From: Collinsella sp.
Lineage (GTDB): Bacteria > Actinomycetota > Coriobacteriia > Coriobacteriales > Coriobacteriaceae
Length of the DNA stretch: 45,630 nucleotides
Direction of reading: 5' to 3'
NCBI GenBank assembly: GCA_019414565.1
Contig: DXLU01000003.1
Span: forward strand, 1-45,630
A model generated the notes under the pieces. It did no database searches and was not told the origin of the DNA. It was given only the letters and a program-made list of their open reading frames with translations. The position numbers and the translations under genes are program-made. Below, piece after piece: positions 16,673 through 23,307 of the stretch. Positions within the stretch are counted from its first letter, which is position 1; each line of letters opens with the position of its first letter.

Positions 16673-17575
16673 CTATGCTTTCGTGTTGGCGCGCGACAAG
16701 TCGCGATGGGAAATGCTCACGTGATACTGGGCGCCTTCCAAATAACGCGCCGTGGCCTCGGCGATGGCAACGCTGCGGTGCTGACCGCCCGTGCAACCGA
16801 TGGCAATAGAAAGCTGCGGCTTGCCCTCTGCGATATAACCGGGCATGACCGTATCGAGCAGCTGCGTCCAGGCCTTCCAGAACTCCTGCGTCTTGGGATG
16901 GTCCAGAACAAAGTCGGAGACTTTCTTATCGAGACCGGTCATGGTGCGCATCTCGGGATCGTAGAACGGATTGGGCAGGAAGCGAACGTCAATCATAATG
17001 TCCGCCTCGACGGGCATACCGTGCTTAAAGCCAAACGAGAACACGTGAACGTCCATGAGCTGCTGGTCGGACAACTCGGAGAACGCCATGCGCAATTTGT
17101 TGCGCAGCGCAGAGGTGCGTAGGCGGCTCGTGTCGATAATCATATCGGCTCGATCGCGCACGCCCTGCAGCTGCAGGCGCTCGCGCTGAATCGCATCGGC
17201 CGTAGTCTCCCCCGGCTTGGCAATGGGATGACGGCGGCGATTTTCGCTGTAGCGACGAATCAGTACCTCGTCAGAAGCCTCCAGGAACACGATGTCGCAG
17301 CTCATCTCACGCTCTTCGAGCGCGGCGACCGCATCGAGCAGCTCATCGAACAAGCCCTGGCTACGCAAATCGCAGGTGACGGCGAGATGCCTGCCCACGC
17401 CCGTATTAATGCCGACGAGCTCGGCAAGCTGGGCGATCAGACGCGGAGGCAGGTTATCGATGCAAAAATAGCCCATGTCCTCGAACACGTGCATGGCCTG
17501 CGTGCGGCCCGATCCGGACATTCCGGTGATGATGACGATATCGGGGATGCGCTCCGAGCGCTCCGCCGCATCCAT
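16673..17575 (-). CDS. rapZ: RNase adapter / nucleotide-binding protein RapZ (YvcJ)
   Basis: A P-loop protein of the RapZ/YvcJ family, 300 aa. In E. coli RapZ controls GlmS through small-RNA decay; in Gram-positives the role is less clear. It carries Walker A GMSGSGRT (18-25, Arg in place of the usual Lys), the segment GYFCIDNLPP, and the C-terminal domain signature SIAIGCTGGQHRSV that binds sugar-phosphate in E. coli RapZ. ATG 17575 is supported by GGGAGA just upstream; in-frame starts further upstream overlap the preceding terminator. Its potential link to amino-sugar homeostasis is notable because the operon just upstream makes GlcNAc-6-phosphate. Confidence 0.94.
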   Translation of the reverse strand: MDAAERSERIPDIVIITGMSGSGRTQAMHVFEDMGYFCIDNLPPRLIAQLAELVGINTGVGRHLAVTCDLRSQGLFDELLDAVAALEEREMSCDIVFLEASDEVLIRRYSENRRRHPIAKPGETTADAIQRERLQLQGVRDRADMIIDTSRLRTSALRNKLRMAFSELSDQQLMDVHVFSFGFKHGMPVEADIMIDVRFLPNPFYDPEMRTMTGLDKKVSDFVLDHPKTQEFWKAWTQLLDTVMPGYIAEGKPQLSIAIGCTGGQHRSVAIAEATARYLEGAQYHVSISHRDLSRANTKA

Positions 17576-17605
17576 GGCATCTCCCTTTTGCATGTGCTGC
17601 CTCCC

Positions 17606-17644
17606 GAAAACAAGCGCGGGACCCAGCAACCCGGATCCCGCGCG
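17606..17644 (-). terminator. Terminator of the sialic acid operon
   Basis: On the minus strand GCGCGGGATCC, an 8-nt loop and GGGTCCCGCGC run into TTGTTTTC. It is the only hairpin of the operon followed by a U-rich tract, and it separates nanE from rapZ. Confidence 0.85.
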
Positions 17645-17694
17645 GTCAATTGCCTTTATTGAGTATACCGCCCCGAGCGGATACGAGGCCTGTC

Positions 17695-18381
17695 TTACGC
17701 CTCAAGCGCAGCCTTGAACCAACTTGTAATACTCGTGGGGTGCGTGATGGCGGTGCCGACGACAACGGCCCAGGCGCCAGCATCGATCGCGGCGCGAGCC
17801 TCCTCGGGCGTATGCACGCGACCCTCGCAAATGATGGGAAGGCCGGGGAATTCCTCGGTCGCCTGACGCAGGAGCGGCAGGTCGGGGCCATCGGCCATGG
17901 TGCAGTCGATGGCGGCGACACCGTGAGAGAGCGTGGTAGATACCAGGTCGAAGCCCATATCAACCGCACGGCGAATGTCCTCGATGGTGGCACAATCCGC
18001 CATCAGGAGCACACCCTCCTCGTGCAGCGGACGGAAGGTATCCTCGACCGTCTTGCCATCGGGGCGCGGACGATCGGTGGCGTCGATCGCCACGATATCG
18101 GCACCAGCAGCAACGCAGGCGCGGGCGTGACGCAGCGTCGGCGTGATGTAAACGCCCTCGTGTCCATCCTTCCATAGGCCAATAACAGGAACCTCACAGC
18201 GACCCTTAATGGCGGCAATGTCGGCAAGGCCCTGGCAGCGAATGGCGGCGGCGCCGCCGAGTTCGCAAGCGCGAGACATTTGAGCCATGGTCTCGGGCGT
18301 ACGAAGCGGCTCGCCCATATACGCCTGAACGCTCACGACGAGCTTACCCTTCAGGGATTGAATCAAAGGATCGACGGTCAT
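17695..18381 (-). CDS. nanE: N-acetylmannosamine-6-phosphate 2-epimerase
   Basis: Converts ManNAc-6-phosphate to GlcNAc-6-phosphate, the last dedicated step of sialic acid breakdown. It is a TIM-barrel protein of 228 aa with typical NanE stretches: SVQAYMGEPLR, GAAAIRCQG, IGLWKDGH, ITPT, IVAIDATDRPRP, MADCATIEDIRRA and CEGRVHTPEEA. The catalytic lysine is in LWKDG and the general acid in DCATIED. It is the last gene of the nine-gene operon, 70 bp after nanK with a strong stem-loop between them. The next enzyme (NagA) is not in the window. Confidence 0.95.
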   Translation of the reverse strand: MTVDPLIQSLKGKLVVSVQAYMGEPLRTPETMAQMSRACELGGAAAIRCQGLADIAAIKGRCEVPVIGLWKDGHEGVYITPTLRHARACVAAGADIVAIDATDRPRPDGKTVEDTFRPLHEEGVLLMADCATIEDIRRAVDMGFDLVSTTLSHGVAAIDCTMADGPDLPLLRQATEEFPGLPIICEGRVHTPEEARAAIDAGAWAVVVGTAITHPTSITSWFKAALEA

Positions 18382-18404
18382 AAGGCTGCAACCTTTCTCA
18401 GAAC

Positions 18405-18435
18405 AGCCTCCCGAGGCGTGTTGTCTCGGGAGGCT
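18405..18435 (-). promoter_or_regulatory. Stem-loop between nanK and nanE
   Basis: A perfect 11-bp stem (18405-18415 with 18425-18435; arm AGCCTCCCGAG) without a U-run. It is probably an mRNA stabiliser or processing signal. Confidence 0.6.
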
Positions 18436-18451
18436 CCTACAGCAGATACGT

Positions 18452-19417
18452 TTACTTTAACGAAGCGAGAAGATGCTCGGCGGCACCGATGAGCGGAGCA
18501 TCGCCCTCCAGAGACCCGATGAGAATCGGCGTGTCCTGGAGCGGATCGAGCGCCTGGCTGGCATAGCCCTCGTGCACCGAATCCTTCCACGTCTGCGAAC
18601 GCCAATCGGGACCCTGATGAATTACGCCGCCCGAAAGCACGATGACCTCTGGATCCAGAATATTGGCAAGCGAGCCCAAGCTGGCGCCCAGCGCAAAGCC
18701 GGCGTCATGGATGACCTCGGTCGCCTTTGCGTCGCCAGCACGACACAGGTCGTTCACGTCGCGACCGACCGAAGGACGGCTGGGGTCAACTCGACCGAAG
18801 CGTTCGTCGTACATACGGCCAATCGAGGTGCCCGAAGCAACAGACTCAAGATGGCCGGAACGCCCGCAGGCGCAGGGAATGCCGGCGGCAGCCGAGCACT
18901 CGATGTGGCCCATATGACCGGCAGCACCATGGAAGCCCTGCATCACGCGGCCGTTCTCGACATATGCGCCACCGATGCCCGTACCGATTCCCAGGCACAA
19001 GACGGAGAACTTGCCCTTGCCGACGCCCCAGTGGGCCTCGCCCAGAGCATGAGCCTGCACGTCGCCCACAACGGCAACGGGAAGACCAAGGTCCTCGCGC
19101 AGACGCGGCCCCAACTGAACGCCGGACCAGCCGGGCATGATCTCATTGGCATAAGCAATGGCGCCCGTCTTGGGATCGACGACGCCTGCGGCACCGATAC
19201 CGACACCGAGAACCTCGACATCGGGATTCGCCTCAAGAGCGGCCTTGATAGACGCCTCGATACGCTGGAAGACGGCCTCGCCGCCCTCCTGGGCCTCGGT
19301 AGGAATCTCGGCCTCAAAAACGGGATGGGGCACACTACCGTCAGCCGGGTACTCCATGATGGCAGTCGCAATTTTAGTTCCGCCGATATCGACAGAGCAG
19401 ACGTACTTGTTCTCCAT
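18452..19417 (-). CDS. nanK: ROK-family kinase, probable N-acetylmannosamine kinase
   Basis: Probably phosphorylates ManNAc released by NanA. ROK signatures: phosphate-binding DIGGTKIATAI (10-20), GIGAAGVVDP, GIGTGIGGAYV and the sugar-binding AAGHMGHIE (His168 to Glu173). The ROK zinc-binding motif CxCGxxGCxE reads CACGRSGHLE here (from Cys182), with His in place of the third cysteine; His could still ligate zinc. 321 aa. ATG 19417 is preceded by AAGGAGAG. The ManNAc assignment is from context between nanA and nanE; the family also includes glucokinases and GlcNAc kinases. Confidence 0.85.
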   Translation of the reverse strand: MENKYVCSVDIGGTKIATAIMEYPADGSVPHPVFEAEIPTEAQEGGEAVFQRIEASIKAALEANPDVEVLGVGIGAAGVVDPKTGAIAYANEIMPGWSGVQLGPRLREDLGLPVAVVGDVQAHALGEAHWGVGKGKFSVLCLGIGTGIGGAYVENGRVMQGFHGAAGHMGHIECSAAAGIPCACGRSGHLESVASGTSIGRMYDERFGRVDPSRPSVGRDVNDLCRAGDAKATEVIHDAGFALGASLGSLANILDPEVIVLSGGVIHQGPDWRSQTWKDSVHEGYASQALDPLQDTPILIGSLEGDAPLIGAAEHLLASLK

Positions 19418-19487
19418 GTCGCTCTCCTTCGGAGATAAAAACAACTACAGGAAATGCGCCGTCAGGCTAGCCGTCACAGCGCAGTAA

Positions 19488-19591
19488 AGGTTTTCCAGGT
19501 GTCCGAGATCGCCGAGAAACCGTGTGGCCATTGACCTAATGGGTCATGGCCACACGGTTGAACGGCGAGGTCGGGTGCCTGGGAAGCTTTA
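19488..19591. repeat. Long imperfect inverted repeat between nanA and nanK
   Basis: The core is a 14-bp perfect stem (AACCGTGTGGCCAT) extended past one bulge by 5 bp, spanning 19518-19559 with loop TAAT. Weaker complementarity extends outward through CCAGG/CCTGG and AAAG/CTTT, reaching the nanA stop codon. No U-run follows, so it is probably a segmental stabiliser or attenuator. Confidence 0.7.
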
Positions 19592-20509
19592 CAGGAGACC
19601 GTTGTCCTGAAGGACCTTCCTAATCGCCTCGACGTTCTCGCCGGTCATGGCCTTCACCGGGCGCGGCATGGTCGGGCTGTCGAAGATGCCCATGAGGTTC
19701 ATAGCGGTCTTGAAGGCGCCGACGCCACCGGCATAGCCCTGGACGCCCGAGGTGACGTCCCAGATGTGCGAAATCTCATTGAGGCGATCCTGCTCGGCCT
19801 TGACGGTAGCCCAGTCGCCGGCCTGAGCGGCCTTCCACTGGCGCACGTAGCCCTCGGGCTCAACGTTGGCAAGGCCCGGGACAGAACCGTCGGCGCCACC
19901 GAGGTAAGCGCCGTCGACAACAACCTCGTGACCGGTGAGGATGCTCATCGGATGGCCGTTCTTCTCGTTCTCCTGAACGAGATAGCGGAACGAGATGTCA
20001 TCACCCGAGGAATCCTTGACGCCAGCAAGGACGCCCTCGGCGCCGAGCTTGGCAAGGAGCTTCCAGGGGAGCTTGGTGTGAACGCAGACGGGAATGTCAT
20101 AGGCAAAGATGGGCAGGTCGAGCTCCTCGTGCAGGATGCGGAAGTGCTCCTCGACCTCGGTCATGCCCTGCAGGGCATAGAACGGGCAGGTGGCGACAAG
20201 CGCATCGGCGCCCAGCTCCTGAGCGACCTTACCGTGCTCGATCATGCGCTCGGTCTCGGTATCGATGATGCCGACCAGGACGGGCACGCGGTGGTCGACG
20301 ATACGAACGGCCTCGGCGATGATCTGGCGACGACGCTCATCGGTGGAGAAAACGACCTCGCCCGAAGAGCCCAGGAAGAACAGGCCATCGACGCCGGCAT
20401 CGATCATGCGGTTGATGCTGCGCTCAAAGGAGGCAACGTCGAGCTGGTGGTCTTCGGTATCGGGAACAACGACGGGAGGGATAACGCCGGTGAATTTCTG
20501 AGTTGCCAC
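19589..20509 (-). CDS. nanA: N-acetylneuraminate lyase (DapA/NanA family)
   Basis: A class I aldolase of the DHDPS/NAL superfamily, predicted to split sialic acid into ManNAc and pyruvate. With the GTG start at 20509 (AAGGAGA five bases upstream) the protein is 306 aa. The Schiff-base Lys165 is in AGVKDSSGD, the catalytic Tyr137 in FAYDIP, and the carboxylate-binding loop is GSSGE (47-51). The same superfamily includes dihydrodipicolinate synthase and keto-sugar-acid aldolases, and the loop GSSGE is not diagnostic. The NanA call rests mainly on nanK and nanE directly downstream. Confidence 0.85.
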   Translation of the reverse strand: MATQKFTGVIPPVVVPDTEDHQLDVASFERSINRMIDAGVDGLFFLGSSGEVVFSTDERRRQIIAEAVRIVDHRVPVLVGIIDTETERMIEHGKVAQELGADALVATCPFYALQGMTEVEEHFRILHEELDLPIFAYDIPVCVHTKLPWKLLAKLGAEGVLAGVKDSSGDDISFRYLVQENEKNGHPMSILTGHEVVVDGAYLGGADGSVPGLANVEPEGYVRQWKAAQAGDWATVKAEQDRLNEISHIWDVTSGVQGYAGGVGAFKTAMNLMGIFDSPTMPRPVKAMTGENVEAIRKVLQDNGLL

Positions 20510-20577
20510 AAGAATCTCCTTAGTTGTCTGGCGGGCGGCCCTATGCCACCCACTCTTGTTGGCAGTGTCCAGGCCGT

Positions 20578-21429
20578 CTAGGCCAAAGAACACGGGTAGA
20601 ACGTTTGGTTAAAAAAGTCGATGGCTTCGTTTTCAAACGCGTTGATGCGCTCATGAGCGTATTTGGCATAGATGATATGCCTCCGGTCACACTCAAGACC
20701 GTTGAATACGGCAAACTGGCCCTTGGGATCACTCACGGCATCCATGAGCGATGTGCCCATGAGCACCGATCCACGCACCCGAGACGACAACGCCTCGAGG
20801 CCACCGGGAATTGGATTGGCAACCGCCGTGCAGGCGAGGCCCCGCTCGTCCAGAGCAGAAACCGCCAGCGCGACTCCGCCGCCAAGGCCCTCGCCCCATG
20901 CAAAGATGCGGTCGGGGTCCACGCCATCAAGATTGCGCGCCACCTTCGCCATCGCGCAACCCCAACGGACGCGCTTAACAAAAGCAGGAGAGGCAATCCC
21001 CTGCTGCAGCTCGCTGGATCCAATCGCCTCATCGTCCAGCGCAAGCACGGCATATCCCATGGCCGCAAACCTCGTCATGTGATGCCATCCCCGCACGGGT
21101 CGGTCGATGTCGTGAAACATCAGACATAGCGGCACAAGCTCGGATGCTCGGGCGCGACCGGCAGGCTCGATCAAACGTGCGTGGACCACATCGCCACCAA
21201 GCTCAAAGGAAACCTCGGAGTAGCGGGCATACGGATTGGCGAAATCGATCGCCGTAATACTCGGCCCGCAAACCTCAAGGTCCGAAGCGGCTATCTCTAA
21301 TTCGGAAACATCCGCAGAAGCATCACCGCGCCAATCCCGGAAATCAGCGAGCCTTGACGAGACCGTTCCGGGAATCCCCACAAGGTCGGAGACAATCAGC
21401 TCATTGACATTGCTCTCGCACTTAGACAT
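20578..21429 (-). CDS. AXE1-type acetyl esterase homologue lacking the nucleophile
   Basis: An alpha/beta-hydrolase of the acetyl xylan esterase / cephalosporin-C deacetylase (AXE1) type, 283 aa. The nucleophile elbow, normally GxSQGG, reads WGEGLGGG, putting Gly181 where the catalytic serine should be (codon GGC at 20887-20889). The other triad residues are retained: Asp230 in GTSLMD and His259 in YAHERI. It is therefore probably catalytically inactive, unless another residue substitutes. Its N-terminus (1-60) is poorly conserved. It overlaps the active paralogue upstream by 8 nt (ribosome site GGGGAGG), so the two are made together and may form a heteromer. Other options are a binding or regulatory subunit, or decay after duplication; the frame is intact. 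Confidence 0.8.
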   Translation of the reverse strand: MSKCESNVNELIVSDLVGIPGTVSSRLADFRDWRGDASADVSELEIAASDLEVCGPSITAIDFANPYARYSEVSFELGGDVVHARLIEPAGRARASELVPLCLMFHDIDRPVRGWHHMTRFAAMGYAVLALDDEAIGSSELQQGIASPAFVKRVRWGCAMAKVARNLDGVDPDRIFAWGEGLGGGVALAVSALDERGLACTAVANPIPGGLEALSSRVRGSVLMGTSLMDAVSDPKGQFAVFNGLECDRRHIIYAKYAHERINAFENEAIDFFNQTFYPCSLA

Positions 21430-22399
21430 GAGCCTCCCCTCCCTTGCAGAAAAACGGAATGATCAGATCGTCAAAATCCTGAATCTCCTCGTGGCCAAAG
21501 CCTTCAAAGAACTCATGACGCTTTTCACAGGTCAGGTTGTTATAGACCGCAAACTGCGTCGCTGGCGGACAGACGGTATCGGCTGTGCCGGTGCCAAACA
21601 GCACGGGGCATTTGACCATAGGGGCAAAGTTCTTGGAATCGAAGTACGCCAGCTTGGCATAGGCTTCGTCGATACGAGTCGAGTCCTCGTCAAACCAGCG
21701 AGACCAATAGCGCAGGCCCTCGTAGGCAATGTCGTCGGCATCCAAATCCCAGACCAGGCGGAAATCCGACAGGAAGGGATAGAGGATGGCGGCGCGATTG
21801 ATAAGCTCGCTGTTAAGTGCACAGGTCGCAATGCCCAAACCGCCGCCCTGCGACGCGCCGTTCACAAACACACGGGCAAGATCGATGCCCTCGAGCTCGC
21901 GAACGATGCGGCACAGGATGCGAATATCTTGGTGCAAGCGGACATAGTAGAGGTTGGCCGGATCGCCGTCGATACCGGCGACGATATGGCCCGCGACCGT
22001 TGTGCCCTCAAATCCACCAATGTCCTCGGAGGGACCTCCTTGGCCGGGGCAGTCGAGGGCGATGAGTGCCATGCCCATGCCCGCAAACGACGCCTGCTCA
22101 AACCAGCTGCGGCTTGCACCCGGATACCCATGGAACTGAAGTACCAATGGCACGGGCTCGTCCGAGACGGGTTTAAGGTACTTGGCATGCAGGCGAGCGC
22201 CACACATGCCGGTATACCAGAGGTCGAAAAGCTGGCAGGTCACGGCATCGGTGACCGATGCCGTCTCGATCGCATAGTCAAGCCCGACGGCGTCGGCCTC
22301 GGCCATGCGGTCCTTCCAAAAGAGATCGAAATCTGATGGACGGGGCATGGCGCCCCGATACCCACCAAATTGCTGTTGTAGCTCCTGAGCACTTGGCAT
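21422..22399 (-). CDS. AXE1-family acetyl esterase, probable sialate O-acetylesterase
   Basis: A cytoplasmic (no signal peptide) AXE1-type alpha/beta-hydrolase of 325 aa. The triad is complete: Ser183 in VNGASQGGG, Asp274 in GTGTADTVCPP and His303 in GFGHEE. QFHGYPG is the oxyanion-hole region. The family removes acetyl groups from sugars. Located between the transporter and nanA, it most likely deacetylates O-acetylated sialic acids from mucin before lysis; this is inference from position. ATG 22399 is chosen because a TTG five codons upstream leaves no space from GAAAGG. It differs from the classical NanS and SiaE esterases, which are other folds. Confidence 0.82.
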   Translation of the reverse strand: MPSAQELQQQFGGYRGAMPRPSDFDLFWKDRMAEADAVGLDYAIETASVTDAVTCQLFDLWYTGMCGARLHAKYLKPVSDEPVPLVLQFHGYPGASRSWFEQASFAGMGMALIALDCPGQGGPSEDIGGFEGTTVAGHIVAGIDGDPANLYYVRLHQDIRILCRIVRELEGIDLARVFVNGASQGGGLGIATCALNSELINRAAILYPFLSDFRLVWDLDADDIAYEGLRYWSRWFDEDSTRIDEAYAKLAYFDSKNFAPMVKCPVLFGTGTADTVCPPATQFAVYNNLTCEKRHEFFEGFGHEEIQDFDDLIIPFFCKGGEAHV

Positions 22400-22435
22400 G
22401 GCTCGTGAACCCAACCTTTCGAAATCGCAACGGAG

Positions 22436-22463
22436 GTGCGCCCGGCAAGGGAACCGGGCGCAC
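22436..22463 (-). promoter_or_regulatory. Stem-loop between transporter and esterase genes
   Basis: A perfect 10-bp GC stem GTGCGCCCGG/CCGGGCGCAC with an 8-nt loop, without a U-run. It separates the transporter block from the catabolic block of the operon. Confidence 0.6.
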
Positions 22464-22479
22464 GGGAGGGAAAGCGAGG

Positions 22480-23307
22480 CTACTCGCCGAGCTTGGGATG
22501 CAGCAGCGACGGCGCAGCACCGAGCAGCATCTTGGTGTAGGGGTCCTGAGGGTGCTGGAAGACCTGCTTGGCCTCGCCCTGCTCGACGATCTTGCCGCCA
22601 TTCATAACGATGATGTCGTCAGAGATATAGCGGACCGTCTGGATGTCATGGCTGATGAACACCATGGCCAGGCCGAGCTCCTTCTTAAGGTCGGTCAGCA
22701 GGTTCAGAATCTGCGCGCGGACCGAAACGTCCAGAGCCGAGGTGGGCTCGTCGGCGATGATGGCATCGGGGTTCAACGACAGGGCACGGGCAATTGCGAC
22801 GCGCTGGCGCTGGCCGCCCGAAAGCTGGCCGGGAAGAACCTCGGCGGCGGAGCTGGGCAGACCGGTGAGCTCCAGGAGCTCCTTGACGCGCTTCTCCTGC
22901 TCGGCCTCGGTACCCAGGTTGTGGACGCGCATGGGGTCGAGCAGTTGCTCGCGAACGACCATGCGGGGGTTGAGTGCCGTGGCCGGGTTCTGGAACACGA
23001 CCGAGATGACGCGACCCATGTGGCGACGGTCCTCGGCGGTACGTTTGGTAACGTCCTTGCCCTTAAAGTAGACCTTGCCGCTCGTGGGGGCCTGCAGGCC
23101 GCACATGACGTTGGCGGTGGTGGACTTACCGCAACCGGACTCGCCGACGATGCCGATCGTCTGACCGGGCATGAGCCTAATCGTTACACCCTGGACGGCG
23201 TGAACCAGGTTAGGGTGCAGAATCGAGCCGGTACGGGTCCTAAAGGTGACGTGGACGTCATCAAGGAAGATGATCGGCTCGACGCCGTTGACTGCGGTCT
23301 CGCTCAT
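22480..23307 (-). CDS. Opp/Dpp-type ABC ATPase of the sialic acid importer
   Basis: An OppF-like ATPase, 275 aa. Walker A GESGCGKS (55-62), signature LSGGQRQR (162-169), Walker B IIADEPTSALD and the H-loop ISHDIQ are all intact. Unlike the peptide OppF at 4215-5243 (342 aa) it stops soon after the nucleotide-binding domain, so it lacks the Cys-rich C-terminal domain altogether. Its ATG follows the stop codon of the upstream fusion gene without a gap. It should pair with the ATPase half of that fusion. Confidence 0.9.
   Translation of the reverse strand: MSETAVNGVEPIIFLDDVHVTFRTRTGSILHPNLVHAVQGVTIRLMPGQTIGIVGESGCGKSTTANVMCGLQAPTSGKVYFKGKDVTKRTAEDRRHMGRVISVVFQNPATALNPRMVVREQLLDPMRVHNLGTEAEQEKRVKELLELTGLPSSAAEVLPGQLSGGQRQRVAIARALSLNPDAIIADEPTSALDVSVRAQILNLLTDLKKELGLAMVFISHDIQTVRYISDDIIVMNGGKIVEQGEAKQVFQHPQDPYTKMLLGAAPSLLHPKLGE

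Noticed and set aside
20578..21429. Esterase paralogue as a pseudogene
   Set aside because: The frame, ribosome site, Asp and His are intact and the gene is coupled; inactive-enzyme is better supported than decay, though not proven.
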